Assembly (NCBI GenBank): GCA_030560485.1
Contig: JAKTTS010000213.1
Location: forward strand, 1-24,755
Reading direction: 5' to 3'
Source: Ascoidea tarda (nom. inval.)
Taxonomy: Eukaryota; Ascomycota; Saccharomycetes; Ascoideales; Ascoideaceae
DNA length: 24,755 nucleotides
Positions 1 to 10,600 of this stretch are shown here, piece by piece. The notes under the pieces are model-generated. The model was given only the letters and a program-made list of their open reading frames with translations, had not been told where the DNA came from and did not search any database. Each line of letters starts with the position of its first letter. Within the stretch, counting starts at the first letter, position 1. The position numbers and the translations under genes are program-made.

Positions 1-688
1 ATTCCCATGGCAAACCAGCCATGACATCGACAGCATCAGCACCACCAACACCAATAGCTAATTGACCTAAACCACCGGCGTTTGGAGTGTGGGAATCACA
101 ACCAATTAACAAGGCACCTGGGAAGGCGTAGTTTTCCAAGATGATTTGATGGATAATACCAGAACCTGGTTTCCAGAAACCAATGTTATATTTGGCACAA
201 GCAGTAGCTAAGAAGTCGTAGACTTCCTTGTTCAAGTCACAGGCTCTAGCTAAATCCTTTGGACCACCGACTTGAGCTTGAATCAAATGATCACAGTGGA
301 CAGTGGATGGAGTTTGAACTTGGTCCATGTTGGCAGACATGAATTGCAAGATAGCCATTTGAGCAGTAGCATCTTGACAAGCGACTCTGTCTGGTCTAAG
401 TTGCAAATAAGAAACACCTCTTTCGATTTCTTGTTCGTGTGGATTGTCTAAATGACCGTATAATAGTTTTTCAGCATAAGTTAAAGGTCTCTTTAATCTT
501 TCTTGGACAATTTTAACGTTTTCCAAGTTTTTCTTATAATTTATGAAGGAGTGAGATTCCAACAAGTTCATGTGAACCTTTGAGTCGGGAGTTAGAGAAG
601 AGGAAGCAGTAGCTAACCCACGAATTGAGGAGGAAGCTAAAGAGGTACGGTTGATACTCTTGGATAAGATTGAGCGAGCAGATAACAT
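1..688 (-). CDS. ACO1: Mitochondrial aconitase, 5' part of gene (runs off left edge)
   Basis: Aconitate hydratase interconverts citrate and isocitrate in the mitochondrial TCA cycle and, in yeast, also helps maintain mtDNA. The ATG is at 688-686 and the frame stays open to the window edge, giving about 229 residues with no stop; the [4Fe-4S] cysteines lie beyond the window. The first ~30 residues ([20 protein letters not shown] and on) are rich in Arg, Ser and Ala with no acids, a typical mitochondrial presequence. After it come family blocks: [61 protein letters not shown]. These match yeast Aco1 almost residue for residue, which excludes homoaconitase and the cytosolic IRP1 type. Residue 197 is Cys where family members I recall have Thr (IGC-DSHTPN). 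No CTG codons are present. The gene is divergent from RPL27. Confidence 0.96.
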   Translation of the reverse strand, partial: MLSARSILSKSINRTSLASSSIRGLATASSSLTPDSKVHMNLLESHSFINYKKNLENVKIVQERLKRPLTYAEKLLYGHLDNPHEQEIERGVSYLQLRPDRVACQDATAQMAILQFMSANMDQVQTPSTVHCDHLIQAQVGGPKDLARACDLNKEVYDFLATACAKYNIGFWKPGSGIIHQIILENYAFPGALLIGCDSHTPNAGGLGQLAIGVGGADAVDVMAGLPWE

Positions 689-1437
689 TGTGGGATATTA
701 TTCTGATATTGTGTTGTTGTAATATAATGAAATATAATTAATTATGGCGGAATTGGATTGAATTTGGATTCAATGAATACAGTTGAATTGGATCGAATTG
801 GATTATATTAGAGTATATTATAATATAAGTGCAAGACTGTTTACTCGTTTGTCAGTCAAGATGATGAATAAATGGGATCTGATCGATGGTAATCGAGATT
901 GTAGCTTAGTTTCCAGATATAAGTAAAATTATAAGAAATAAAGAGCACCTGGGGTCATTAAAGGCCTTTACTGCTTTGGATCGAGAAAGAGAAAAAAAAA
1001 GAGGATGGGATAGAAAAAGACGAGAGAACAAGCAGAGCAGGAGGATTAGATATGGGTTATATATAACAATTGGATCATTGGAGAAAGACGCAAGTCGTAA
1101 TTGAGATTGCATCGAGATCGAGTCCCCAAAAGAGTGCAACAAATGCAGTTGCGGACAAATTGAAGCTCTCACTCGACAGAAAAGCTAGAAGATCGAACAA
1201 TAAGAGCAACGAAAGATGCTGGAGATAAAAGTCATCTCTCACCAAAACCCAGCGGGCCCAGGAAAAAAAACAGTCGAAATCCGAAGATTTTGCAGTACTC
1301 CCATACACAACAGGGCCCTGAGCTGGGCGGCGCATGGGGAACTTTGCGTGTTTGGCGGCTCGCAGGCAGCCTCCTGCGTTGCGGGCCACGCTGCGCTTAG
1401 CCTGCGCTGCTCCTGTTCCTGAGCTGGACAAGAGCCC

Positions 1438-1445
1438 ACCAATCA
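1438..1445 (-). promoter_or_regulatory. CCAAT box matching the Hap2/3/4/5 consensus
   Basis: On the minus strand this reads TGATTGGT, an exact match to the HAP-complex consensus TNATTGGT. It lies about 750 bp upstream of ACO1 in ACO1's orientation. ACO1 is a known HAP target in Saccharomyces, so respiratory or carbon-source control is plausible. The distance is long and the short motif can occur by chance. Confidence 0.35.
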
Positions 1446-2042
1446 CACGCCCATAGTATGTAAGCGCAGTGCTGGCCGGCTATAGGGAGTCCATAGGAGG
1501 CCCACTGAGCTTGTTGCCAGTTGTCGTTGCACTGTCATCTTTTGTTACAAATAGCAATCTTTTCATTTGACCGCTTGTTGCACAAGCGCAGTCTCGCCAT
1601 ATTTCTCACGCCTGCGCTGAGGTCCATGCACACATCGGTTTTCTTTTCCCAGCCCAAGTGGTGATCTGTGGACCGCTCCAGGTTGCGCAGGGAACAAATG
1701 TGATCTTACCCAGAAAGCCGAAATGGAGAGGTCCTGGAGGGAAAAGTGTCAAAACTTGAAGGAAAAGAGAACAGAGCGAGCTTTTCCGAGCTCGGACTAT
1801 TCCTTCCAGACTCTCTTCAGCCAGTAAATTCGGTATGATTTGTATCAGACTATTTCCCGTCTGGAATATCGGTCGGTTTGCAACATTGTTGGACCTGTTC
1901 AAGGGAATATTCGTGCATTTTTATCCTTCCCCTGAAAAATGTCAAATTCACATATTCCTTCCAGCTTCTGCTTTCGCTTTCATTTCTCCCGCGATGCTGG
2001 ATCTGCGCTGCACTCTTGATCGCATCTTACGTAACAATAGTA

Positions 2043-2073
2043 TAGGGCTTTAATGTGTACTAATAGAGCCCTA
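2043..2073. promoter_or_regulatory. Inverted pair of Tbf1-like half-sites upstream of RPL27
   Basis: TAGGGCT (2043-2049) and AGCCCTA (2067-2073) are perfect inverted copies separated by 17 bases, about 320-350 bp upstream of the RPL27 ATG. In Candida albicans, ribosomal protein promoters carry a palindrome of these half-sites (AGGGCTATAGCCCT) bound by Tbf1. Here the halves are spread apart. Use as a Tbf1 site is an inference, supported by the nearby Cbf1 motif. Confidence 0.55.
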
Positions 2074-2223
2074 CATATCAGCATATGACTTGTTATTCTG
2101 TCCCAAAACAACTTTTGCTGTGACCGTTGTGTTAGCCGGGTAACATTTTCCAAACTTTTCAATCGTTTTCAGGTGCGTAATCCAGTTTGGGCAAATATCC
2201 AAGGTTCTCCATCAGGTAATACC

Positions 2224-2231
2224 GTCACGTG
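2224..2231 (+). promoter_or_regulatory. Cbf1-type E-box in the RPL27 promoter
   Basis: GTCACGTG matches the Cbf1 consensus RTCACRTG exactly and lies about 160 bp upstream of the RPL27 start. Cbf1 works with Tbf1 at ribosomal protein promoters in Candida-type yeasts. Another CACGTG lies at 6859-6864 in the PYC upstream region, with weaker flanks. Confidence 0.5.
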
Positions 2232-2389
2232 CTCTATTTCTATGGTGCTGGAAAAATTTCGTCTGTTGTGAATAGTATGGTGAAGCCAATATCAGTGAAC
2301 AATATATTGATATATTCTCGAAACTTTGCTTAGGGAAAAAAAAGTGCAAAATAATAATCAAGTAATTGAAATCAAACATAATATTAAAA

Positions 2390-3512
2390 ATGGTCAAATT
2401 TATTAAATCAGGCAAAGTTGGTAAGTACTTTATCCCCACCACCCATGAATCGCACACAGCAATAGAATTTTCATTAATAGCAGTAAACCTCCAATATCCA
2501 ATGTCTAAATCCAACACAAATCTTTCAATTATTCCAATAGTTTGCTTACTATGACTAGATCCCAAGCCAACAACAACCTGCAACTCTACAATATTATCTC
2601 TTGTCTCAATCAGCAATCACTGATTTGCCCTTTATCTGTAATTTTAGTTTTTAATTATGGAAACACACTGTCATATTCCTTGGTCTCTTAATTAAGAACA
2701 AAAAAATAAAAAAATTGGTAAAACGATATTTAAATTCAGTCAAATTCCCAATGAAATATCTTTAAATGTCGTAATATTTTTGTTTAATCTGTCACTGAAA
2801 TCCCATTATATGACTAAATTTAAAAAAATTCATAGCAGAAAATTTTAATCCCAAATAACTTTATTAACTTATTTTTTAAAGTATAAGAGAGAAGTGCTAT
2901 TTACTCAATTCATACACTTTGGACATTTTTGTATATTTTAGAAGAAAAAAAATAACTTTAACTATTCTAACATAAAGGGAATCCCTCGCAATTTTTTTTT
3001 CTTTTTTCTTTTTAAATCTCATAGAGTTGTTTACTGCTATTTAACCGGAATCTCAATATAACCAATACAAACTTAATTGGTGTTTTTTTTTCTACTTTCA
3101 AATATGACACTTTACTAATTATTCATCTTTAGCTATTATTACTCGTGGTCGTTATGCCGGTAAAAAAGTCGTAATCGTTAGACAATACGACGATGGCTCA
3201 AAAGCTCATCAATTCCCTCATGCTATTGTTGCTGGTATTGAAAGATACCCATTAAAGGTAACCAAGTCTATGGGTTCTAAAAAAATTGCTAAAAGATCAA
3301 AAATTAAACCATTTATCAAAGCTATAAACTACAACCATCTCATGCCAACTCGTTATACTTTGGACGTTGAAAACTTCAAATCCAATCTCACCACTGAAAC
3401 TTTCACTGAACCTTCGAAAAAAGAAGAAGCCAAAAAAGTTGTCAAAAAAGTATTTGAAGAAAGATATCAAACTGGTAAAAATAAATGGTTTTTCGTTAAA
3501 TTGGCCTTTTAA
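2390..3512 (+). CDS. RPL27: 60S ribosomal protein L27 (eL27), two exons
   Basis: A structural protein of the large cytosolic ribosomal subunit. The CDS is the join of 2390-2420 (31 nt) and 3133-3512 (380 nt), giving 136 residues, the same length as yeast Rpl27. Exon 1 encodes [10 protein letters not shown] plus the first base of an Ala codon completed by CT at 3133. Exon 2 then reads [15 protein letters not shown], followed by [36 protein letters not shown] and RYTLDVENF, and ends KWFFVKLAF. All are recognisable Rpl27 blocks, including the N-terminal KOW-like fold. The join is fixed by GTAAGT at 2421 and TTTAG ending at 3132; no other join preserves the family sequence. The upstream region carries Tbf1-like and Cbf1-like sites. 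The gene converges on the next one, with 308 bp between. Confidence 0.96.
2421..3132 (+). other. RPL27 spliceosomal intron (712 nt)
   Basis: The 5' splice site is GTAAGT and the 3' site is CTTTAG. TACTAAT at 3113-3119 is a good branch-point candidate, with its branch A about 14 nt from the acceptor. Splicing after codon 10 is typical of yeast ribosomal protein genes. The interior is AT-rich with many poly-T runs. I looked for C/D-box snoRNA signals and found CTGA motifs (near 2620 and 2797) but no paired TGATGA box, so no intronic snoRNA is called. A 134-codon minus-strand open frame across the 5' half shows no recognisable motif. Confidence 0.93.
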
Positions 3513-3820
3513 TTTACTCTTTTTTTTGAAAAAATTGTTTTATATGTATTCTATAAATTTTAATTCAATTATTTCATAAAATTTCATAAAAAAAAATAAT
3601 TCAAAATTAATCTGACCACAAATATGATTTAATACGATATATTTTGATATCCCTTCTCTTTCCTGTTTTCTTTTTTTTTTCTCTTTTTATTTTAAAGTTT
3701 CCTATAATCATTTGACATCTGTAGAAGTTGTACTAAATTATTACATTAAATTTTTTTTTCAAAATTAATTTTATTGCTTATTGATTTATATTGAACGCAA
3801 TCCATATCATTTTACTCAGT
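3513..3820. other. Convergent intergenic spacer, RPL27 / 180-aa gene
   Basis: This 308-bp spacer lies between convergent stop codons. It is dominated by A and T runs that would serve 3'-end formation on both strands. Nothing else is visible. Confidence 0.6.
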
Positions 3821-4363
3821 TCAATTTAACGATGACAATTTACTTGACATTGCTTTTAAAATTTCAGTGTTTTTCAAATTATTCAACAATCTATAATCAC
3901 CATTTAAATTTGAAATTTGAATTAAATTCAAGTCGTTGATATCTCCATTATATAACACGACAAGTTCAATTATTGAGCCAATTTGAAACAATTCGCTTTC
4001 CGAAGTGGAATGTGAATCTCTTTCTAATAAATTTTCAATTAAATCGTCATTGATTTTAAATACAAGATAATCGTCATCATTGTCAGTAATATGTGATGAA
4101 AAAGTTGGGATTGAACCAATTTTAATGAAAATGCTTTCTAAATCCTGAAATCCGGTCTCGATCAATGGTTTGTTATTATTATTGTTATTTTTATTGTTAT
4201 TGATATTGCTATTATTGTTTACATTGTTGTAATAAGAAAGATTATCATAAACACAATCTACTATTTGGGCAATTACTCTTAGCTTATACTGTCTTGCATT
4301 TGAAGCTCTTCGATAGTTATTGCGGATAAACGAAGGAGAGGGATCAGTTACAATATAAGACAT
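3821..4363 (-). CDS. Small OB-fold-like protein with Asn run (possible RPA14/Rfa3-like)
   Basis: A 180-residue frame with ATG at 4363-4361 and TGA at 3821. No family is recognised with certainty. Predicted strands alternate as in an OB fold: YKLRVIAQIVDCVYDN (residues ~27-42), then DYLVFKIND, then GSIIELVVLYNGDINDLNLI followed by QISNL, with a short C-terminal helix. The segment KLRVIAQI and the strand pair near the C-terminus resemble yeast Rfa3, the 14-kDa replication protein A subunit (FRIIAQI and a late WYEFV block). Rfa3 is shorter, about 120 residues. The extra length here is largely a low-complexity Asn stretch at ~46-64 plus an acidic loop. Ten1 or another OB protein is an alternative. 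No CTG codons. The leader holds an AAAT-type repeat. Confidence 0.6.
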   Translation of the reverse strand: MSYIVTDPSPSFIRNNYRRASNARQYKLRVIAQIVDCVYDNLSYYNNVNNNSNINNNKNNNNNNKPLIETGFQDLESIFIKIGSIPTFSSHITDNDDDYLVFKINDDLIENLLERDSHSTSESELFQIGSIIELVVLYNGDINDLNLIQISNLNGDYRLLNNLKNTEILKAMSSKLSSLN

Positions 4364-4391
4364 CAGTTGACCAAGTAGTAGGGAATTAATT

Positions 4392-4443
4392 AATAAATAA
4401 ATAAATGAATAAATAAATAAATGAATAAATAAATAAATAAATA
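4392..4443. repeat. TAAA/TGAA tetranucleotide microsatellite
   Basis: About 13 tandem 4-bp units, mostly TAAA with TGAA interspersed at intervals, lying 30-80 bp upstream of the minus-strand start at 4363. It is therefore in that gene's leader or core promoter and is probably length-polymorphic. Confidence 0.85.
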
Positions 4444-5050
4444 CGAATGAAAGGGAGAATGGAGTTTGATTTGGTTGGAGTTTGGGATTAAAATGATGTT
4501 GCTATTGGTGTTGGTGATAATTTCTGTTCCATATCTCCTTTTCAGAGCGGGCCATGTTTGGTAACAAATTGAGTCAAATGATTCAATTTCAAATAGGAAG
4601 AAAGAAACAGCTAAGAAAACAGTGTTTGATTTTTAGAATTTCAGAGATTGATTGAGGAATTACTTTAACGAGAATAAATCTCTAAAGTTCTTTTTAATAC
4701 ATGCAGGAGAATTGAGTAAAATGGCTGAAATGGTTAAGTCATGAGTCATTAGCAAAGAAAGGAATCGTTTTGATGACTGTATAAATAGATGCAATTTTCC
4801 ATTCAAATAAAGTGATACGTGTGTTATTATAATCGATATTATTAGTTATGATAAAGTATTAAAAATTAACAATTAACAATTAAAAATAGAAAAAAAGATA
4901 AAATAATTTAAAATAGTTCGAATAAAATTTAATAAAGCATGTTTTAGAAATAATGAGTTTTAATTCAAATAACCAAACAAAATTATGAAACAAATGATCA
5001 AATAATAATATAATCAAATAATCAAAATAATAATATAACAATATAACAAT

Positions 5051-5132
5051 ATAACAATATAATAATATAATAATATAATAATATAATAAATATAACAATA
5101 TAATAATATAATAATATAATAATATAATAAAT
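5051..5132. repeat. Perfect 41-bp tandem duplication within AT-only minisatellite
   Basis: 5051-5091 and 5092-5132 are identical 41-base units directly abutting. Each begins ATAACAATATAATAAT and is itself built of 8-bp ATATAATA-type units. Similar degenerate units extend on both sides (about 5030-5150). An 85-codon minus-strand open frame here is only a read-out of the repeat (Tyr/Ile/Leu). Confidence 0.9.
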
Positions 5133-5148
5133 ATCAAATATCAAATAT

Positions 5149-5192
5149 CAATTATCAATTATCAATTATCGATTATTGATTATTAATTATTA
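5149..5192. repeat. Imperfect AT palindrome centred on ATCGAT
   Basis: Arms of about 22 bp on either side of the axis between 5170 and 5171 match at about 18 of 22 positions. It adjoins the 41-bp duplication. In such AT-rich sequence, partial palindromes are expected often, so function is doubtful. Confidence 0.45.
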
Positions 5193-5439
5193 ATTACAAA
5201 TGGCAATATAATAAAATTATCAAATATGTAAAGAGTTTTAAGTGATTCAAGAGTAATATCTTTATATATTTACTCCATTACATAAGTAAATTTCTAATGA
5301 GATATGAAAAAAAAAAAAAGAGTATATTACGGCAAATTAAAATGAGGTAATTGTAATAAAAGTTCATGTGAAAAAGTGAAAATAATATATCGAATAGAAG
5401 ATTATATTTAAACTAATATTATCATATATCATAACAATT

Positions 5440-5492
5440 TTATAATAACTTTGATAATAATTTTGATAATAATTTGATAATCGTTATTATAA
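5440..5492. repeat. 10-bp inverted repeat around TTTGATAATAA tandem units
   Basis: TTATAATAAC (5440-5449) and GTTATTATAA (5483-5492) are exact inverted copies. The 33-base interior holds nearly three tandem copies of TTTGATAATAA(T). It may be a simple-sequence by-product. Confidence 0.6.
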
Positions 5493-7293
5493 CATATCAA
5501 TTTTTGTTAGTTGAATTGAGATTAATAAATTGTTTTTGAAAACATTAAAGAAGGAACAAGCTTAGTATATAAGGAAAATAAGAAATAGAGCAAAAAATAA
5601 TAATATTTTATAATATTATTAGGAGAAATATGGGTAGAAAAAATGAGAGAACAGGTGAATGAAAATTATTGGGCAAGAAACAAGAAATAAACTGAAAAAG
5701 ATTGAAGAAAAACTAGATAATAGGCAAAACAAAGCAGAGCAATTTAAGAAAAAAAGAAAATTATCAAATCATAAATTTTATTGTTGAAAAATCATAGAAA
5801 AAATAAAATGAAGAAAAAAAAAAAAAGTCTTATCAGCAAAATAGCTGAAAAGAGTATTTTATCTGGGGTAACTTTAATTTTATTGAAAATGAAATCAAAT
5901 CTGGGGTAAAATAAAAATAATATGTGGAGGAAAACACCGTGATTGGTTGGAAGTTTGGCCGAGCCCGGGAAAAAAAGGAAGAGCAGGCAGGGGCTTTAGC
6001 GAACAGTGGAAAAGAAGGAAAAAGCTGAAAAAAAGTTCGGTAGCAAGCTGGGAATAAGTCGATAAATTAGAAGCAAAATGGAAAACAACAAAGAGTAGAG
6101 GAAAAGTAAGTTTGAACAAATTGGAAAAAATTGATTTTAATGATAAACCAATGGAATTTAAAGCAATATATTCGTGAAAAAAGAAGAGCGAGATGGTGAA
6201 TTTGTCGCTTGAAAGTTGAGGGTATGTCGGATAAGAAATTGAATATCCTCTTGAGAGACAAAAAGTTTTTACATTATGGTTTTGCAATTGAAATGAAACA
6301 ATTATTTGGTTAAGCGTAGTACAAGAGCACGTATTTTGCAAGTGGATCTGAGTATTATTTGATTACTTGTCTGTGATATCATATACCTCTTCATTTCTTT
6401 TTTGAGGAGGGACGTTCAAGTGCTGGGCAAACTGGCATCAGCAGAGTGATTAGAGTTTTTCAGATCAAAGAAAAACATGGGGAAAACAAGAAGAAATGGT
6501 ATTTGAACAAATATTTTGATGCGAATAATTCGATACCAGTATTGCCAGATCAATATCTAGTCCAGTTGGAAAAGCTTCGTGATTTGATCACAGCTGAAGA
6601 AATATCAGTCAAGCACCAGCCAGGCTTCCGTCAGGTGTCTGTGATATTTCAGGCTTCAAGATAGAAAAATTGTGGGGGAGAAACAAGAGCTTTGCAGCAC
6701 CCCGCCGCTCAGCGCGTCCAGATAATAACAGGCTGGAATCTAAGTTCGAGTCTACGTGGACATCCCAGCAGAATCAGAGCAGAATAAGCACGCTCTCAAC
6801 ACAATCTTAATGTCCCCATCCACTCCACAAAATCCTCGAGAAAGAATCCCCCAGGAAGCACGTGAGCTCACTCCGAGCTGATCCCAGCCGGGAAATCTGC
6901 GCACAGCACTGTGCGTACGCTCACGATTAGACGCATCTGCACACATGCAGCCTGGCTTTGTATCAGCTCTGAGAGCATTTGCACCTTTTCGACGTCGCTG
7001 ATTGGCTGCTTGCCGGGGCCTGGGTTTGAGTCTCAACTGGAGCGCTGTATTGCTCGTGCAAGCAGTGGCCATTAGATCACTGGGTCAATCCCTCCGGTTT
7101 CTGGGTCTTTTTCTTTAATATTTCATTTCTCGCTGTGTTTTCTGCGTAATCTGTGATGCGTCCCCTCTGCAAAAAGGAGTGAGTTGCTTTTTGGGTCTTT
7201 ACTCACTGATGGTTTTCCACTTTTTGCTCATCTTCAAATCAGAAATATCAAAATCACCATTTAATTCTACGTTTTCTTCTCAGCTATCAACTG

Positions 7294-7300
7294 TATAAAT
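7294..7300 (+). promoter_or_regulatory. TATA-like element upstream of PYC
   Basis: TATAAAT lies 364 bp before the PYC ATG and is followed by a long T/C-rich stretch, a common yeast promoter layout. This would imply a leader of roughly 200-300 nt. The transcription start is not visible. Confidence 0.35.
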
Positions 7301-7657
7301 ACAATTTAAATTCTCCTCAGATTCAACAATTTTTTTTCTTTTCCTCTAACAACAATTTTTATTTAATCTTCTTGATTATTATATTATATTGTAGTCTTTT
7401 TGTCTTTTCTTGAATCTCACTGACATTTTCCCCCGGATTTTCTTAACGAGACTTATAATATACTTACAATAATCAATTATATTCCTATTCCCGTTCCCAT
7501 TCTTATTTTATTTTCTTTATCTATAACTTCTCCCTACTAATTTTTCATATTCTATTTTATTCTGTTCTATTTTCTACCCTACTCTTGTATAAACAGCAAA
7601 TCAATATCAAACAATCTACTTGCATCAATTCAACCTACATAATTATCTTATCTCAAA

Positions 7658-10600
7658 ATGCAAACTCATCAAATTGACTCATCTTATGCTGTTCCTCCTC
7701 CAAAGAACCTTGGAAATATTAGAGATAATATGACTATCTTGGGTTCAATGAACAAGATCTTGGTCGCCAATAGAGGTGAAATCCCAATCAGAATCTTCAG
7801 AACTGCCCACGAATTGTCCATGCAAACTGTTGCCATCTTTTCTCATGAAGATCGTCTTTCCATGCACAGATTGAAAGCTGATGAAGCCTATGTTATCGGT
7901 GAAAAGGGTGAATTCTCTCCTGTTCAAGCTTATTTACAAATCGATGAAATCATCAAAATTGCTAAGGAACACAACGTTTCCATGATCCATCCTGGTTACG
8001 GTTTCCTCTCTGAAAACTCCGAATTTGCTGATAAAGTTGAAAAAAGTGGCATTGCTTGGGTTGGTCCTCCAGCTAGTGTTATCGATTCTGTTGGTGACAA
8101 AGTCTCTGCCAGAATCTTAGCTTCCAAATGTAACGTTCCAACTGTTCCAGGTACCCCAGGTCCAATTGAAAACGTTGAAGAAGCTCAAGACTTTGTCAAC
8201 AAACATGGCTATCCAGTCATCATCAAAGCTGCCTTTGGTGGTGGTGGTAGAGGTATGAGAGTTGTCAGAGAAGGTGATGACATTGCTGATGCTTTCCAAA
8301 GAGCCACCTCTGAAGCCAAAGCTGCTTTCGGTAATGGTACTTGTTTCATTGAAAGATTCTTAGACAAGCCAAAGCATATCGAAGTCCAATTATTAGCCGA
8401 TTCTTATGGTAACGTTGTCCACTTGTTTGAAAGAGATTGTTCAGTTCAAAGAAGACATCAAAAAGTCGTTGAAATTGCTCCTGCTAAAACTTTACCAATT
8501 GAAGTTAGAGATGCTATCTTAACTGACGCTGTCAAATTAGCCAAAACCGCCAACTATAGAAATGCTGGTACTGCTGAATTCTTGGTTGATGAGCAAAACA
8601 GACATTACTTTATTGAAATCAATCCAAGAATTCAAGTCGAACATACCATCTCTGAAGAAATCACTGGTGTTGATATCGTTGCTGCTCAAATTCAAATTGC
8701 TGCCGGTGCTTCTTTAGCTCAATTGGGTTTGTTGCAAGACAAAATCACCACTAGAGGTTTTGCTATTCAATGTCGTATCACAACTGAAGATCCTGCCAAG
8801 GGTTTCCAACCAGACACTGGTAGAATTGAAGTTTACAGATCTGCTGGTGGTAACGGTGTCAGATTAGATGGTGGTAATGGTTTTGTTGGTGCTGTCATCT
8901 CTCCTCACTACGATTCCATGTTGGTTAAATGTTCTTGTTCCGGTTCCACTTATGAAATTGCTAGAAGAAAGATGTTGAGATCTTTAATTGAATTCAGAAT
9001 CAGAGGTGTCAAGACCAATATTCCTTTCCTTATTGCTCTTTTAACTAACGAAGTCTTTGTTAAAGGTGACTGTTGGACCACATTTATCGATGATACTCCA
9101 TCATTATTCGAAATGGTTCACTCAAACAACAGAGCTCAAAAATTATTAAACTACTTGGCCGACTTGGCTGTCAATGGTTCATCTATTGCTGGTCAAATTG
9201 GCGCTCCTAAACTAAACACTGACGTTATTATCCCAACTCTTCACAATGAAGATGGATCTGTTGTTGATGTCACCCAGCCTTCCTCTACTGGTTGGATGAA
9301 CATTATCAACAATGAAGGACCAGAGGCCTTTGCCAAAGCTGTGAGAAAATACGATGGATGTCTTATCATGGATACCACATGGAGAGATGCCCATCAATCA
9401 TTATTAGCTACCAGAGTCAGAACTGCTGATATCTTGGCTATTGCTCAAACTACCTCTCACGCTTTACAAAATGCCTACTCTCTTGAATGTTGGGGTGGTG
9501 CTACCTTTGATGTTGCCATGAGATTCTTACACGAAGATCCATGGGTCAGATTAAGAGAAATGAAAAAGAAATGTCCAAACATTCCATTCCAAATGTTATT
9601 AAGAGGAGCCAATGGATTAGGATATGCTTCATTGCCAGACAATGCTATTGACCATTTCGTTTTACATGCCAAAAACAACGGTGTTGATATCTTCAGAGTA
9701 TTTGATGCTCTTAATGACATTGAACAATTGACCGTTGGTGCTAATGCTGTCAAGAAAGCTGGTGGTGTTTTAGAAGCCACTGTTTGTTATTCAGGAGACA
9801 TGTTGGAACCAGGTAAGAAGTACAACTTGGAATATTACTTGGCATTTGTTGATGAAATTGTCAAGAGAGGTACTCATGTTCTTGGTATCAAAGATATGGC
9901 CGGTACATTGAAACCATCAGCTGCCACTCTTTTAATCAAGTCAATTAGAAAGAGATACCCCGATTTACCAATTCATGTTCACACTCATGACTCCGCTGGT
10001 ACTGGTGTTGCCTCCATGATTGCCTGTGCTGAAGCTGGTGCTGATGCTATTGATGTTGCCACCAACTCTATGTCTGGTATGACATCTCAACCATCAATGT
10101 ATGCTTTCTTAGCATCAGTTGAAGGTAATATCAATACTGGTATCAACATGAGACATGCCAGAGAATTGGATGCTTACTGGGCACAAATGAGACTTTTATA
10201 CTCTTGTTTCGAAGCTGATTTGAAGGGACCTGATCCAGAAGTTTATGTTCATGAAATTCCAGGAGGACAATTGACCAATTTATTATTCCAAGCTCAACAA
10301 GTTGGATTAGGAGCTCAATGGGCTGAAACTAAGAAGGCTTATAGAGAAGCCAATTTGTTGTTGGGAGACATTGTTAAAGTTACTCCAACCTCCAAGGTCG
10401 TTGGAGATTTGGCACAATTTATGGTTTCCAACAAATTAACAGCTGACGATGTTAGAAGATTAGCCAGTTCATTAGATTTCCCAGATTCAGTTTTGGATTT
10501 CTTTGAAGGATTGATGGGCCAACCATATGGAGGATTCCCTGAGCCATTAAGAAGCGATGTGTTGAGAGGCAAGAGAAGAAAGTTGACCGTTAGACCTGGT

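Larger units (their letters stand above)
689..2389. promoter_or_regulatory. Divergent ACO1-RPL27 intergenic region
   Basis: This 1.7-kb spacer separates two divergent genes and holds no convincing coding frame. The 400 bases next to ACO1 are AT-rich. About 1216-1500 and 1580-1760 form GC-richer islands. Nearer RPL27 are ribosomal-protein-type factor sites, listed separately. GTTATATATAAC at 1056-1067 is a perfect 12-bp palindrome containing a TATA-like core. Several open frames cross the GC islands on both strands, but they lack ATG starts or are Arg/Ser-rich with no family motif. Confidence 0.7.
4444..7657. other. Gene-poor AT-rich spacer and PYC upstream region
   Basis: A long stretch with no supported gene. 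4880-5200 is almost pure A+T with tandem repeats. 5400-5500 has further AT repeats with inverted ends. 5600-6340 is purine-rich and structureless. 6690-7060 is a GC-richer island. From 7080 to the PYC start the + strand is pyrimidine-rich, as in many yeast leaders. An open frame at 6377-6661 has no in-frame ATG and no known motif. TGATTGGT at 5940-5947 and TGATTGGC at 6999-7006 are CCAAT-box-like. No tRNA or other RNA gene was found on inspection. Confidence 0.6.

Noticed and set aside
1075-1446. Overlapping open frames on both strands in the GC island (123, 68 and 67 codons)
   Set aside because: The longest has no ATG start, the frames overlap each other, and none has a recognisable motif; composition explains them.
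2212-2616. 134-codon minus-strand frame across RPL27 exon 1 and intron
   Set aside because: It overlaps a firmly assigned exon and splice donor and shows no family features.
4540-4560. Minus-strand ATG with reading MARSEKEIWN as a possible first exon
   Set aside because: The frame stops after 17 codons and no splice donor precedes the main ATG at 4363.
4880-5137. Tyr/Ile/Leu-only 85-codon minus-strand frame
   Set aside because: It is a translation of the AT minisatellite, not a membrane protein.
5895-6341. 148-codon minus-strand frame
   Set aside because: It begins at a TTG, has low-complexity Phe/Leu/Ser composition from a purine-rich + strand, and no motif.
6377-6661. Open frame of about 95 codons with protein-like stretch LPDQYLVQLEKLRDLI
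   Set aside because: No in-frame ATG. A pyrimidine-AG acceptor-like site at 6391-6406 and GTAAGT near 6105 were considered, but there is no upstream coding exon or branch point.
6740-6760. tRNA T-arm-like GTTCGAGTC
   Set aside because: The flanking bases do not pair as a T stem and no A box or acceptor stem is found upstream.
6752-7072. 106-codon minus-strand frame with ATG
   Set aside because: Arg/Ala/Ser-rich read-out of the GC island before PYC; no homology recognised.
7073-7100. B-box-like GGGTCAATCCC
   Set aside because: It lacks the second T of GGTTCRANNCC and has no matching A box.
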